Shown here in pieces: positions 9,190 through 18,786 of a stretch of 64,000 nucleotides of DNA. The notes under the pieces were generated by a model. The model saw nothing but the letters and a program-made list of their open reading frames with translations. It ran no database searches and was not told where the DNA came from. Source of the stretch: Bradyrhizobium japonicum USDA 6 (GTDB lineage: Bacteria; Pseudomonadota; Alphaproteobacteria; Rhizobiales; Xanthobacteraceae); contig NC_017249.1 of the NCBI RefSeq assembly GCF_000284375.1, positions 620,001 to 684,000 on the forward strand, in the 5' to 3' direction. How positions within the stretch are numbered: the first letter of the stretch is position 1; each line of letters begins with the position of its first letter. Made by a program: the position numbers and the translations under genes.

Positions 9190-9573
9190 ACTTATCCGTC
9201 CATAGAGCCTTCCTCAAATCTAGAATCTTAGATTCTTAAGGTTTGAGTCTATGTGACCGTGAATTGGACTCACACAATTCCGTCCGCACGTTCACGCGCG
9301 CTTGTTCACATCCATCAACATATCCCTGACGCTTCCGGCGGCTTCCGATAAGTCGGCCAGCTTCAAAGGCTTGCGCGTTTCTGTCGGCATCTTATCAAAG
9401 GGGTTGTCCGCGCAATCCCGTTCCCCTCTCGGCAGGGCGCCGAACTTGTTCCGATGGGCAGTGGTGTGAAGAAAATTGGCACTTGTCCCGCCCCCGGTGT
9501 CGCGCAAGCCTTGCCGAGGGGTTAAGGTCCACAGAAATCCACAAACCACACCGCCTCCATACAAAGGGCTTTT
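9190..9573. other. Gene-free divergent gap, candidate chromosomal origin (oriC)
   Basis: Genes diverge from this 384-bp gap: everything from parB to hemJ runs left, and ppsR onward runs right. It holds an AT-rich patch at about 9217-9245 with a perfect inverted repeat AGAATCT-t-AGATTCT (9222-9236), and several DnaA-box-like strings with mismatches (TTGTTCACA near 9303, CTTATCCGT near 9191, CTTATCAAA near 9391, and GTCCACAGAAATCCACAAA near 9527-9545). In Caulobacter and Rickettsia the origin lies next to the ppsR homologue (RP001). No perfect TTATCCACA is present. Confidence 0.5.
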
Positions 9574-10413
9574 GTGCCGACCTCGAACAATTATTTCCAT
9601 CTCCACCTGGTCTCCGACTCCACCGGAGAGACGCTGATCACCGTCGCGCGCGCCGTCGCGGCGCAGTACGCCAACGTCACCCCGGTCGAGCATGTCTATC
9701 CCCTGGTGCGCAGCCAGAAGCAGCTCGACCGCGTGCTAGACGAGATCGAGGAGGCGCCGGGGATCGTGCTGTTCACGCTGCTGGAGAAGGATCTGGTCTC
9801 GAGGCTCGAGGACAAGTGCAAGCAGATCAACGTTCCGAGCCTGTCGATCATCGGGCCGGTGATGCAGTTGTTCGAAGCCTATCTCGGTGCCGCGACCACG
9901 GGCCGCGTCGGCGCCCAGCACGTCCTCAACGCGGAATATTTCAAGCGCATTGACGCGCTGAACTACACGATGATCCACGACGACGGCCAGCATGTCGAAG
10001 GCCTCGACGATGCCGACGTGGTGCTGGTTGGTGTCTCGCGCACCTCCAAGACACCGACGTCGATCTACCTGGCCAATCGCGGCATCCGCACCGCCAACGT
10101 GCCATTGGTTCCGGGCATTCCGGTGCCGTCACAATTGGAGACCTTGACGCGGCCGCTGGTGGTGAGCCTGCATGCGACGCCGGAACGCCTGATCCAGATC
10201 CGCCAGAACCGCCTGCTTTCCATGGGCGCGGAGTCCGGCAGCGAGACCTATACAGACAGGCAGTCGGTTACCGAGGAGGTCGCGTTCGCGCGCAAGCTGA
10301 GCGCCAAGCACGATTGGCCGCTGCTCGACGTCACGCGGCGATCGATCGAGGAAACCGCCGCGGCGATCATGAAGCTCTACAGCGACCGCCAGCGCAATCG
10401 GCCCACGGGATAG
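9574..10413 (+). CDS. ppsR: Pyruvate,phosphate dikinase regulatory protein (DUF299, bifunctional kinase/pyrophosphorylase)
   Basis: This family reversibly phosphorylates pyruvate,phosphate dikinase or PEP synthase on a threonine, switching between pyruvate and PEP metabolism. The 279-residue product begins with [20 protein letters not shown] and carries the P-loop-like [18 protein letters not shown], both signatures of the family. The only suitable start is GTG at 9574. It is the first rightward gene after the origin candidate and corresponds to the RP001 gene that marks the origin in other alphaproteobacteria. Confidence 0.93.
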   Translation: MPTSNNYFHLHLVSDSTGETLITVARAVAAQYANVTPVEHVYPLVRSQKQLDRVLDEIEEAPGIVLFTLLEKDLVSRLEDKCKQINVPSLSIIGPVMQLFEAYLGAATTGRVGAQHVLNAEYFKRIDALNYTMIHDDGQHVEGLDDADVVLVGVSRTSKTPTSIYLANRGIRTANVPLVPGIPVPSQLETLTRPLVVSLHATPERLIQIRQNRLLSMGAESGSETYTDRQSVTEEVAFARKLSAKHDWPLLDVTRRSIEETAAAIMKLYSDRQRNRPTG

Positions 10414-10421
10414 TTTCGGCG

Positions 10422-11030
10422 ATGTCTCTCTGGCGCGGCGAAACTCCGTTGATACTGGCCTCGCAGAGCAGCGCGCGAAAGATGCTGCTGGCCAGTGCCG
10501 GACTGGAGTTCAAGGCGATTACGGCCGATCTCGACGAGCGCGGCATTCAGGCCGCCTCGAAGCTTTCAGACCCGCATGACATCGCCTTGCTGCTGGCGCG
10601 TGAGAAGGCCAAGGCGGTCTCGGCCAGTCATCCGGGGAGCTACGTGATCGGTGCCGACCAGACCCTGGCTCTCGGCGAGCGCCTCTTCAACAAGCCCGCA
10701 GGCCGCACACAGGCGATGGCGCAACTGCTCGATCTCGCCGGCAAAAGCCACGCGCTGAATTCCGCGGTGGCCGTGGCGCGAGATGCCAAGATCGTTTTCG
10801 AGGATGTTTCGGTGGCCCGCATGACCATGCGGCCGATGACCGAGACGGAGCTTTCAGCCTATCTCGACGCTGCCGGCGATGCGGTGACGACCAGCGTCGG
10901 CGCCTATCAGCTCGAAGGCCTCGGCAGCCATCTGTTCGAGCGCATCGAGGGTGACCATTTCACCATTCTCGGCCTGCCGCTGCTGCCGTTGCTTGCGTTC
11001 CTGCGGCGCGAACGGCTAGTTGCGGTGTGA
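10422..11030 (+). CDS. maf: Maf-family nucleoside triphosphate pyrophosphatase
   Basis: Maf proteins hydrolyse non-canonical or modified NTPs to monophosphates and PPi (house-cleaning). The 202 residues show [19 protein letters not shown] near the start, EKAKAV, and the catalytic GADQTL and [13 protein letters not shown] segments; [24 protein letters not shown] is also typical. The ATG follows the ppsR stop by 8 bp, so the two are probably co-transcribed. Assignment to the YhdE or YceF subgroup is not made. An upstream in-frame extension inside ppsR is rejected. Confidence 0.92.
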   Translation: MSLWRGETPLILASQSSARKMLLASAGLEFKAITADLDERGIQAASKLSDPHDIALLLAREKAKAVSASHPGSYVIGADQTLALGERLFNKPAGRTQAMAQLLDLAGKSHALNSAVAVARDAKIVFEDVSVARMTMRPMTETELSAYLDAAGDAVTTSVGAYQLEGLGSHLFERIEGDHFTILGLPLLPLLAFLRRERLVAV

Positions 11031-11053
11031 ATGACAGAGATGGCTGCGTGCTG

Positions 11054-11653
11054 ATGCGGATCCTTGGACTGACCGGCTCGATCGGGATGGGAAAATCCAC
11101 CACCGCGAAATTGTTCGCGGAGGCCGGCGTTCCCGTCTACGACGCCGATGCTGCCGTCCATCAACTCTACGAGGGTGAGGCCGCGCCCGCGATCGAGGCC
11201 GCCTTTCCCGGGACTACCGCGAACGGCAAGGTCGATCGCCCGAAACTGTCCGCGCGCGTCGTGCATGATCCGGCCGCGATCAAGCAGCTCGAGCAGATCG
11301 TTCATCCGATGCTGGGCGCCTCCCGGCAAAAATTCTTCGCCGATGCGGAAGCAGCCAAGGCGCCCGTCGTGGTCCTGGATATCCCGCTGCTGTTCGAAAC
11401 CGGCGGCGAGAAACGCGTCGATGCCGTCGTCGTGGTGTCGACCTCGCCGGAACTCCAGCGCAAGCGTGTGCTGGAGCGCGGCACGATGGATGAGGCCAAG
11501 CTCGACGCGATCATTGCCAAGCAGACGCCGGATGCCGAGAAGCGCAGGCGGGCCGATTTCGTAGTGGATACGTCACACGGACTTGAACCCGTGCGCGCCC
11601 AAATCACGCACATTCTGGCCGAGGTCGTTAAGATGCCGCAGCGGCGAGCCTGA
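11054..11653 (+). CDS. coaE: Dephospho-CoA kinase
   Basis: CoaE phosphorylates the 3'-hydroxyl of dephospho-CoA in the last step of CoA synthesis. The 199-residue protein starts [21 protein letters not shown] (P-loop), with [14 protein letters not shown], then IVHPMLG and [22 protein letters not shown], all characteristic. A GTG at 11027 overlapping the maf stop would add nine residues; the ATG at 11054 places the P-loop at the usual position. coaA at 24.5 kb supplies the first step of the same pathway. Confidence 0.95.
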   Translation: MRILGLTGSIGMGKSTTAKLFAEAGVPVYDADAAVHQLYEGEAAPAIEAAFPGTTANGKVDRPKLSARVVHDPAAIKQLEQIVHPMLGASRQKFFADAEAAKAPVVVLDIPLLFETGGEKRVDAVVVVSTSPELQRKRVLERGTMDEAKLDAIIAKQTPDAEKRRRADFVVDTSHGLEPVRAQITHILAEVVKMPQRRA

Positions 11654-11680
11654 TTCGCCGGTTCACACGGCCTCTTGATC

Positions 11681-12403
11681 ATGCGTGAAATCGTTCTCGA
11701 CACCGAAACCACCGGCCTCGATCCGCTCCGCGGCGATCGCCTGGTCGAAATCGGCTGCGTCGAGATTTTCAACCGCATGCCGACGGGCCAGACATATCAC
11801 GTCTATATCAATCCCGAACGGGACATGCCGGCGGAAGCCTTTGCGGTGCACGGGCTGTCGGCTGAGTTCCTGTCGACCAAGCCGCTGTTCCACGAGGTCG
11901 TCGATGCGTTTCTGGAGTTCATCGGCGACGCGCCGCTGGTGATCCACAACGCTTCGTTCGACATCGGCTTCATCAACGCCGAGCTCGACAAGGTCAAACG
12001 CGTCGCGATCCCGCGCGAGCGGCTGGTCGATACGCTGCTGTTGGCGCGGCGTAAGCATCCGGGCGTGTCGAACCGGCTCGACGATCTCTGCTCGCGCTAT
12101 TCGATCGACAATTCACACCGTACCAAGCACGGCGCGCTGCTCGACGCCGAACTCCTGGCCGAAGTTTATGTCGATCTGGTCGGGGCGCGGCAGTCGCAGT
12201 TGCTTCTCGCTTCGGAAGGCGAGGACATTCGCGTCAATGCGGCTGGCGATGCGCCGCGGCGGCAGCGGACCGTGCCGCTCGCGCCGCGGATTTCCGATGC
12301 CGAGCGCGAGGCCCATCGGGCCTTCATCGCAACGCTCGGCGACAAGGCGATCTGGAACGAGTTCCTGCCCGCTCCAGCCGCCTCTCCGCCTGGTCAGGCC
12401 TGA
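11681..12403 (+). CDS. dnaQ: DNA polymerase III epsilon subunit (3'-5' proofreading exonuclease)
   Basis: DnaQ edits replication errors as part of the Pol III core. The 240 residues contain the DEDDh exonuclease motifs: [15 protein letters not shown] (ExoI), [16 protein letters not shown] (ExoII), and [19 protein letters not shown] (ExoIII with His and Asp). The C-terminal 60 residues are Pro/Ala-rich and presumably bind the alpha subunit. The ATG at 11681 is preferred over a TTG two codons earlier. Its stop overlaps that of convergent secB inside a 10-bp palindrome (12394-12403). Confidence 0.96.
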   Translation: MREIVLDTETTGLDPLRGDRLVEIGCVEIFNRMPTGQTYHVYINPERDMPAEAFAVHGLSAEFLSTKPLFHEVVDAFLEFIGDAPLVIHNASFDIGFINAELDKVKRVAIPRERLVDTLLLARRKHPGVSNRLDDLCSRYSIDNSHRTKHGALLDAELLAEVYVDLVGARQSQLLLASEGEDIRVNAAGDAPRRQRTVPLAPRISDAEREAHRAFIATLGDKAIWNEFLPAPAASPPGQA

Positions 12404-12879
12404 CCGCTTGTCTGCTGAGCGGCCATTTGCCGCTCCATGTTTTGACGATAGAGACCGACGAAGTCGACCGGATCCAGCATCAGGGGCGGGAACCCGCCGT
12501 CGCGCACGGCGGTCGCGATGATCTCGCGGGCGAACGGGAACAGCAGACGCGGGCATTCGATCATGACCAGCGGATGCAGGTTCTCCTTCGGCACGTTGGT
12601 GATGCGGAACACGCCGGCATAGGCGAGTTCGAACGAGAACATGATCTTACCGGCGGTCTCGGCCTTGCCCTCGACCGACAGCGTCACCTCGAACTCGGTT
12701 TCGCTGAGATTGCTGGCGTTGACATTGATCTGGATGTTGATCTGGGGCGGCTGGCCCTGCTGTTGGAGCGAGGTCGGCGCGTTCGGATTCTCGAACGAAA
12801 GGTCCTTGATATATTGCGCCAGAACGTTGAGCTGGGGAGCCTGGGCCGCCTCGGGAGGGGTGCCGTTGCCGTTGGTCAT
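12394..12879 (-). CDS. secB: Protein-export chaperone SecB
   Basis: SecB keeps precursor proteins unfolded and delivers them to SecA. The 161 residues include [19 protein letters not shown], the [21 protein letters not shown] beta strands, and the [15 protein letters not shown] segment of the family. The N-terminal 18 residues are Gly/Pro-rich and the C-terminus ends in a flexible Gln-rich tail. Its 3' end overlaps dnaQ by 10 bp. Confidence 0.96.
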   Translation of the reverse strand: MTNGNGTPPEAAQAPQLNVLAQYIKDLSFENPNAPTSLQQQGQPPQINIQINVNASNLSETEFEVTLSVEGKAETAGKIMFSFELAYAGVFRITNVPKENLHPLVMIECPRLLFPFAREIIATAVRDGGFPPLMLDPVDFVGLYRQNMERQMAAQQTSGQA

Positions 12880-13292
12880 GAGAGTCTCTCCTTACCCGAT
12901 TGGGGCTGAATTTCGCGGCGGTTGGCTAACATAGGGCCGCCTCACTCCACAAGGACGAACGGTCCCGGATCGGGTATCCGGGCCGCGCCCGCAATTGTGA
13001 CGTTCACCCGGCCCTCCTGACGAAATCGCGCGTTAAACGATTGAAGATGCGCGATTTCCGGGCAGGATCGGGTTTCCCCTTAAGCATAAAACGCGCTACA
13101 CTCTGTGCTGTGCCAAAAGGCGCCATTGGCCGGGCAAGATTTCGTGCCTACATCCCGAGGACCAGACGCGCGGACCTAAATGGTGATGTAGACTTGCCGT
13201 TCCCGTATGGAACGGTCTACTGGCCGGATTGATTTTCCCGGCGACGACCCCGAGACGGCCCCTCTTAGCAAAGACCAGAAAGCGGATACCAC
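12880..13292. other. Non-coding gap between secB and the Tim44-like gene
   Basis: This 413-bp divergent gap must carry promoters for both neighbours. The only clear structure is CCCGGAT-cgggt-ATCCGGG (12964-12982), a 7-bp inverted repeat. I see no RNA gene or convincing -35/-10 pair, and the short reading frames in it resemble no protein I know. Confidence 0.4.
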
Positions 13293-14000
13293 GTGGACAT
13301 CTACACCATCATCTTCCTGGCGCTGGCGGTCTTCATCTTTCTGAGACTGCGCAGCGTGCTGGGACAGCGGACGGGTAACGAGCGGCCGCCGTTCGACCGC
13401 ACCGCCGCCCGCAATGCGCTGGGGGGTGCCCAGGACAAGAACGTCGTGACCATGCCGGGCAAGGTGATCGATCAGGCCCCGCTGGCGCCGACCGCCGAGC
13501 CGGCCCCGCCCTCCGACCGCTGGAAGGGCCTGACCGAGCCGGGCACCGCGCTCGCCCAGGGTCTCGACGCCATCGTCGACAAGGACTCCACCTTCGACCC
13601 ACGCCATTTCATCTCGGGCGCCCGCGGCGCCTACGAGATGATCGTGCTGGCCTTTGCCAATGGCGACCGCCGCGCATTGCGCGACCTGCTGTCGTCGGAG
13701 GTCTATGACAGCTTCGACGCCGCCATCAAGGAACGCGAGAAGAACGAGCAGAAGACCGAGACGCGTTTCGTCTCGATCGACAAGGCCGAGCTCGTCGGCG
13801 CCGAGCTGCGCGACCGCACGGCTCAGCTCACCATACGATTCGTCTCGCAGATGATCTCGGCCACCCGCGACAAGAGCGGCAATATCGTCGACGGTAGTGC
13901 GGACACGGTCGCCGACATCACCGACATCTGGACCTTCGCCCGCGATATCACCTCTCGCGATCCAAACTGGAAGCTGGTTGGCACCGGAAGCGCGAATTAA
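13293..14000 (+). CDS. Tim44/TimA-family inner-membrane protein
   Basis: The 235-residue product opens with one membrane helix (MDIYTIIFLALAVFIFLRL), a disordered Pro-rich linker to about residue 75, then a Tim44-like NTF2-fold domain (FDPRHFISGARGAYEMIVLAFANGD, later FVSIDKAELVGAEL and DIWTFARDITSRDPNWKLV). Bacterial members are membrane-anchored adaptors related to mitochondrial Tim44; their role in bacteria is poorly defined. The GTG start is preceded by GAAAGCGG. Downstream mltA and smr overlap or abut it, so the three probably form an operon. Confidence 0.88.
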   Translation: MDIYTIIFLALAVFIFLRLRSVLGQRTGNERPPFDRTAARNALGGAQDKNVVTMPGKVIDQAPLAPTAEPAPPSDRWKGLTEPGTALAQGLDAIVDKDSTFDPRHFISGARGAYEMIVLAFANGDRRALRDLLSSEVYDSFDAAIKEREKNEQKTETRFVSIDKAELVGAELRDRTAQLTIRFVSQMISATRDKSGNIVDGSADTVADITDIWTFARDITSRDPNWKLVGTGSAN

Positions 14001-15531
14001 GACTTTCCTGAAGAACAGCGCGACGGCGCTTTGCGCGGGTGCCGTCGTGCTGTCGTCGTTTTCGCTCGGCGCCGAGGCGGCGCGGCGTCACTATCGCAGC
14101 CATCATCATCATCTCCCGGCACTTGCCGCCGCACCACCGCGCGCCTTGCCCTATCCGCAACTCCCTTTGCCGTTCGAAATCCCCGGTGCGCAATATCTGC
14201 CGCTGACCTGGGCGGACGTGAAAGGCTGGAGCGACGACGACCATCTGGCCGCCTACAAGACGTTCCGCGCGAGTTGCCGGACGATCAACGCGCAGACCGG
14301 TGCGGCCGAACCGAAGGCGCTTGGCGGCTCGCTGAGCGAGCCCTGCCGGGCCGCCAAGTCGCTCGAGCTCACCGACGACGCCAAAGCCAGGACCTTCTTC
14401 GAGCAGAATTTTGCGCCGCTGCGGATCTCGCGCCTCGGCGAGCCCGACGGTTTCGTCACCGGCTATTACGAGCCGGTGCTGGAGGGATCGCGGACCCAGA
14501 CCGAAATCTACAACGTTCCGGTCTATCGCAGACCCTCGAACCTGTTCGTGCGCGGCTACAAGCAGGACTCGGTCAGCCTGCCCAACAAGGGCCCGGTCTA
14601 TCGCAAGATCGGCCGCCGCAAGCTGGTCCCCTATTACGATCGCGGCGAGATCGAGGACGGCAAGATCGCCGGTCGCGGGCTGGAGATCGCCTGGCTGAAG
14701 GACCCGACCGATCTGTTGTTCGCCCAGATCCAGGGCTCGGCGCGGATCAAGTTCGACGACGGCGGCACGGTCCGGCTGAATTACGACGCCTATAACGGCT
14801 ATCCCTACACGGCCGTCGGCCGTGTCCTGATCGAGCGCGGCATCATTCCGAAGGAGGAGATGTCGATGCAGAAGATCAGGGAGTGGATGGCGCAGAACCC
14901 CGAGGGCGCCAAGGATCTGCGCCGCCAGAACCGCTCCTACATCTTCTTCCGCGAGGTCAACTTGTCCGACAAGGAAGAGGCGGTGGGTGCGCAGGGCATT
15001 CCGCTGACCGCCGGCCGCTCGATCGCGGTCGACAAGGCGCTGCACGTCTACGGCACGCCGTTCTTCATCGAGGGCGAGCTGCCGATCGATTCCGAGCGCT
15101 CCAAGACGCCGTTCCACCGGCTGATGATCGCGCAGGACACCGGCTCGGCCATCATCGGCCCCGCGCGCGCCGATCTCTATTTCGGCGCCGGCGCGGATGC
15201 CGGCCGCGTCTCGGGACGGCTGCGCCATCCCATGCACTTCGTCATGTTGGTACCGAAGGGCCTCGATCCCACGGCGCGCGCCGCGAAGTTGCCGGTGCCG
15301 GATCCGCGTCCCTCGGAGAAGATCGCAAAGCTGTTTCCGCAGATCGATCCTGCCAAGGATTCCGCCAAGGATCAGACCAAGCCGGCGGCGCCAGCCGCAG
15401 CCGTGGCACAAGGTAAAGGTGAGACAGTCGCCGTTGCCAATCCGGTCCCATTACCGGTGCCGCGTCCCCTGATAGAGCCCGTTGAGGAGCCCCGGCGGCC
15501 GGTCAAGAATCGTCCCCATCGACAGCAATGA
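13978..15531 (+). CDS. mltA: Membrane-bound lytic murein transglycosylase A
   Basis: MltA cleaves the MurNAc-GlcNAc bond of peptidoglycan with 1,6-anhydro product formation. The protein has an N-terminal export signal (KTFLKNSATALCAG, then VVLSSFSLGAEA), the MltA domain (DGFVTGYYEPVLEGSRTQT, then YRRPSNLF, IAWLKDPTDLLFAQIQGS) and a C-terminal 3D domain with AQDTGSAIIGPARADLYFGAG, whose aspartate is catalytic in the family. No ATG fits; TTG at 13978, preceded by GGAAG, gives 517 residues and overlaps the Tim44-like gene by 23 bp. The signal peptide does not show a clear lipobox. The C-terminal 70 residues are Pro/Lys-rich. Confidence 0.92.
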   Translation: MAPEARIKTFLKNSATALCAGAVVLSSFSLGAEAARRHYRSHHHHLPALAAAPPRALPYPQLPLPFEIPGAQYLPLTWADVKGWSDDDHLAAYKTFRASCRTINAQTGAAEPKALGGSLSEPCRAAKSLELTDDAKARTFFEQNFAPLRISRLGEPDGFVTGYYEPVLEGSRTQTEIYNVPVYRRPSNLFVRGYKQDSVSLPNKGPVYRKIGRRKLVPYYDRGEIEDGKIAGRGLEIAWLKDPTDLLFAQIQGSARIKFDDGGTVRLNYDAYNGYPYTAVGRVLIERGIIPKEEMSMQKIREWMAQNPEGAKDLRRQNRSYIFFREVNLSDKEEAVGAQGIPLTAGRSIAVDKALHVYGTPFFIEGELPIDSERSKTPFHRLMIAQDTGSAIIGPARADLYFGAGADAGRVSGRLRHPMHFVMLVPKGLDPTARAAKLPVPDPRPSEKIAKLFPQIDPAKDSAKDQTKPAAPAAAVAQGKGETVAVANPVPLPVPRPLIEPVEEPRRPVKNRPHRQQ

Positions 15532-16118
15532 AGCGATCGTCCCGTCCGCCCGTGCTGGAGCCTCGTCCCTCGCCGCGCCGCCGTGCGCTGAGCGAGGAGG
15601 AGCGCGCGCTGTGGGATGCGGTCGCAAAACAGGTCAAGCCGCTGCGGAAGCATCGCGTGGCAAAGACACACGCCCCGCCGCGCACCGAGCCTTCACCGGC
15701 AGCGCCGGCCACGCGATCTGCGCCATCGCCACGGCCGATCGCTGCCGCGCCGGCTGTGCGCGTGGCAAAGCCGCCGATGCCGCCGCTGGCACCGCTGGGC
15801 AAGCGCGAGCGCACAAAATTGTCGCGCGGCCGCAGCGAGATCGAGGCGCGGCTCGATCTGCACGGCATGACCCAGATACGCGCCCATCGGGCCCTGACCG
15901 GCTTCCTGCACCGCGCCCATCACGACGGCCTGACCTTCGTGCTCGTCATCACCGGCAAGGGACGCAGCGGCGGCGAAAGCGGCGTGCTCCGCCGCCAGGT
16001 GCCGGAATGGCTGAGCCTGCCGGAGTTCCGCGCCTTCGTCGTCGGCTTCGAGGAGGCGCATATCGGCCATGGCGGCGAGGGCGCGCTCTATGTGCGGATA
16101 CGCCGGGCGAGGTATTAG
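15528..16118 (+). CDS. Smr-domain protein
   Basis: The 196-residue protein has a basic, Pro-rich N-terminal half and a C-terminal Smr (small MutS-related) domain: ARLDLHGMTQIRAHRAL, LVITGKGRSGG and GVLRRQVPEWL. Smr domains are DNA/RNA nucleases, some acting in ribosome rescue or recombination; the specific role here is unknown. It overlaps mltA by 4 bp (ATGA), so the two are translationally coupled. Its stop overlaps the next, convergent gene by 4 bp. Confidence 0.9.
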   Translation: MKRSSRPPVLEPRPSPRRRALSEEERALWDAVAKQVKPLRKHRVAKTHAPPRTEPSPAAPATRSAPSPRPIAAAPAVRVAKPPMPPLAPLGKRERTKLSRGRSEIEARLDLHGMTQIRAHRALTGFLHRAHHDGLTFVLVITGKGRSGGESGVLRRQVPEWLSLPEFRAFVVGFEEAHIGHGGEGALYVRIRRARY

Positions 16119-17239
16119 AACGGCCGGACGATTCCGACGCGCGGGATCAATGTGAGGATCAGGCCGAAGATATTTGTCTTCCGATCCTCCGACGCGATCA
16201 GCGGTGCATTGTATTTGGCCGGCAGCATCTTCACCGCGTGCAGGATCAGGAACAGGCAGACCGCCCAGTTCGAGATCCAGCGCGAATAGTCGAACACCAT
16301 CGCGAACATCACGAGATAGGCGAGGCTGATGCCGATCAGCGCCGCGACGACGAGGCGCCGGTGCAGGTCGTTCGCGAGCGCGCCGATCAGGCCGGCAAAA
16401 TAGTGCCAGAGTGGCGTGTGCAGCCAGATCAGCAGGGCAAACACCGGCACGCCGAGGATGTTGTGGGGCAGGCGGCCCCAGGTATCCGAAACCTCCTTCG
16501 CCAGCGGCTGGTACCAGATGTAGGCGAATTGCAGCAGGTCGGTCCGCGCCGGATCAGCCATCCGGGTCTTCAGATACGCGACGAAATCCGCTTCCGGGAT
16601 CGGCATCGTTCCCAAAAATTGCGCCGCGAAGAACAGCGCGCTCACGCCAAGCAATGCCACCAAACCGAACGCAACATTCGCTCTGGTGGTGCCATGCGCG
16701 AGGTAGTGCCTGATCACGACGATGGTGATGATCGTCGGCACGTACATCAGCAGATGAATGTGGTGGATCAGCACGAGGACGATCGAGAACAGCGCGGCCG
16801 TTGCGACGAACAGCAAGGAGCCGGCCGGCATCAGCAGCAGGATCAGCGCGAGCGCGCAGCCATAGATGTCGAAATGGCCGAGCGTGTGCATGAAGTTCTT
16901 CAGAAAGAACGGCGAGCCCGTGATGAAGACGAACAGCGGCAGCGTCTTCGCGGTGAAGCCGAACGTCTTCTGAAATAATCTGGTGTACAGCCCCAGCGTC
17001 ACCAGCCATGTCGCCCCGCCGAGCGCGAACACCAGCCAGACCGGCACCTTGTCCGTGAACAGCGCGACGATCGCCCCGATCAGCGCGCGCTTGATGAATC
17101 CGAAATGATAGTCGACGAGGAGATGAATATAGGGGACGTAAGGCGGCAGCTGTATCTTGTGGACGAACACGCCGGCGACGACCGCCGCGTTGATCGCGAG
17201 CAGGAGACGCCAGGGATTTTGCTGAATCTGGGCGATCAC
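16115..17239 (-). CDS. Uncharacterised polytopic membrane protein
   Basis: I do not recognise the family. The 374 residues form about nine or ten membrane helices with short loops. Charged or His-rich motifs sit between helices: LVDYHFGFIKRALIG after helix 1, KNFMHTLGHFDIYG mid-protein, and LIHHIHLLMYVP. The pattern (many helices, a conserved Asp/Arg/His loop after helix 1) loosely resembles GT-C-type glycosyltransferases or polysaccharide membrane proteins, which is only a guess. It is convergent with smr and flanked upstream by a repeat. Confidence 0.72.
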   Translation of the reverse strand: MIAQIQQNPWRLLLAINAAVVAGVFVHKIQLPPYVPYIHLLVDYHFGFIKRALIGAIVALFTDKVPVWLVFALGGATWLVTLGLYTRLFQKTFGFTAKTLPLFVFITGSPFFLKNFMHTLGHFDIYGCALALILLLMPAGSLLFVATAALFSIVLVLIHHIHLLMYVPTIITIVVIRHYLAHGTTRANVAFGLVALLGVSALFFAAQFLGTMPIPEADFVAYLKTRMADPARTDLLQFAYIWYQPLAKEVSDTWGRLPHNILGVPVFALLIWLHTPLWHYFAGLIGALANDLHRRLVVAALIGISLAYLVMFAMVFDYSRWISNWAVCLFLILHAVKMLPAKYNAPLIASEDRKTNIFGLILTLIPRVGIVRPF

Positions 17240-17272
17240 GCCGCACCCGAACTGACGCGATCTACCTCCGCC

Positions 17273-17403
17273 GTCGTCCCGGACCAGCGAGCGCAGATCC
17301 GGAACCCATAACCACGGGAAGTCGTTCGAGCCGGGATCGTGGTCGCCATCTGTTTCAACAAGAGCCGCTGGTGGTTAAGGGTCCCTGCTTTCGCAGGGAC
17401 GAC
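17273..17403. repeat. Intergenic repeat, family F, with 8-bp inverted ends
   Basis: The 131-bp unit has inverted ends GTCGTCCC and GGGACGAC. Inside are CGCAGATCCGGAACCCATAA and, at the right end, a hairpin GTCCCTGC-tttc-GCAGGGAC (17381-17400). The hairpin lies about 30 bp past the hslU stop and could end that transcript, although no T-run follows. Only one copy is in the window; I recall the motif as common in Bradyrhizobium genomes. Confidence 0.6.
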
Positions 17404-17432
17404 AGCGGCATCCATAGCGCGGCAGCGTCGAA

Positions 17433-18737
17433 TTACAAAATGAACCGGCTCAGATCCGCGTTCTTGGCGAGATCGCCGACGTGCTTCTTCACGAAATCCG
17501 CATCGACCTTGACGGTCTCGCCGCTGCGGTCGGGGGCGGTGAAGGAGATTTCGTCAAGCACCCGTTCCATCACCGTCTGGAGCCGCCGCGCGCCGATGTT
17601 CTCGACAGTGGAATTGACGGCGACCGCGACGTCGGCGAGCGCGTCGATGGCGTCGGCGGTGATGTCGAGCGTCACGCCCTCGGTCTGCAGCAACGCGACA
17701 TATTGCTTGATCAGCGAGGCCTCGGGCTCGGTCAGGATGCGGCGCATGTCGTCGCGGGTCAGGGCCTGCAGTTCGACGCGGATCGGCAGGCGGCCCTGCA
17801 ATTCGGGCAACAGGTCGGACGGCTTCGCGACGTGGAAGGCGCCGGACGCGATGAACAGGATGTGATCGGTCTTCACCGCACCGTGCTTGGTCGAGACTGT
17901 GGTGCCTTCGATCAACGGCAACAGGTCACGCTGCACGCCCTCGCGCGAGACGTCGCCGCCGACCCGGCCGTCGCGCGCGCAGATCTTGTCGATCTCGTCC
18001 AGGAACACGATGCCGTTGTTCTCGACCGCGCTGATCGCCTCCAGCGTGAGCTGGTCGGTGTCCAGCAGCTTGTCGGACTCTTCATTGACGAGGATCTCGT
18101 GCGAGTTCTCGACCGTCAGGCGCCGCGTCTTGCTGCGGCCGCCCAGCTTGCCGAAGATGTCGCCGAGCGAGACAGCGCCCATCTGCGCGCCAGGCATGCC
18201 CGGGATCTCGAACATCGGCATGCCGCCGCCCGAGGATTGCGTCTCGATCTCGATTTCCTTGTCGTTGAGCTCGCCGGCGCGCAGCTTCTTGCGGAACGAT
18301 TCGCGCGTTGCCTGACTGGAATTGGCGCCGACCAGCGCGTCGAGCACGCGCTCCTCGGCAGCCAGTTGCGCGCGCGCCTGCACGTCCTTGCGCTTGCGCT
18401 CGCGTACCTGGGCGATCGCGACCTCGACGAGATCGCGCACGATCTGCTCGACGTCGCGGCCGACATAGCCGACCTCGGTGAATTTCGTCGCTTCCACCTT
18501 CAGGAACGGCGCGTTCGCGAGCTTGGCGAGCCGTCGCGCGATCTCCGTCTTGCCGACGCCGGTGGGGCCGATCATCAAGATATTCTTCGGGAGTACCTCT
18601 TCGCGCAAGGAGCCGGAGAGCTGCTGCCGGCGCCAGCGATTGCGCAGCGCGATCGAGACGGCGCGCTTGGCATCGGCCTGGCCGACGATGAAACGGTCGA
18701 GTTCGGAGACGATTTCGCGGGGGGAGAAGTCTGTCAT
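17433..18737 (-). CDS. hslU: HslU (ClpY) ATPase subunit of the HslVU protease
   Basis: HslU is the AAA+ unfoldase that feeds substrates into HslV. The 434 residues start [20 protein letters not shown], with Walker [18 protein letters not shown], the pore loop [16 protein letters not shown], an I-domain from about residue 110 to 230, Walker [13 protein letters not shown], a sensor-2 region ([15 protein letters not shown]) and the C-terminal ADLSRFIL tail that docks into HslV. Last gene of the minus-strand set hslV-GNAT-UPF0314-hslU. RpoH control would be expected, but I could not find a convincing promoter. Confidence 0.97.
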   Translation of the reverse strand: MTDFSPREIVSELDRFIVGQADAKRAVSIALRNRWRRQQLSGSLREEVLPKNILMIGPTGVGKTEIARRLAKLANAPFLKVEATKFTEVGYVGRDVEQIVRDLVEVAIAQVRERKRKDVQARAQLAAEERVLDALVGANSSQATRESFRKKLRAGELNDKEIEIETQSSGGGMPMFEIPGMPGAQMGAVSLGDIFGKLGGRSKTRRLTVENSHEILVNEESDKLLDTDQLTLEAISAVENNGIVFLDEIDKICARDGRVGGDVSREGVQRDLLPLIEGTTVSTKHGAVKTDHILFIASGAFHVAKPSDLLPELQGRLPIRVELQALTRDDMRRILTEPEASLIKQYVALLQTEGVTLDITADAIDALADVAVAVNSTVENIGARRLQTVMERVLDEISFTAPDRSGETVKVDADFVKKHVGDLAKNADLSRFIL

Positions 18738-18786
18738 GGGACCTTAGCTAGGATCAGATGCGGGTCGGGACAAGCCGCATTTTACG

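Noticed and set aside
13948..15411. A 487-codon minus-strand frame over mltA
   Set aside because: Antisense shadow of a GC-rich gene; composition is unlike real proteins of this genome and no motif is present.
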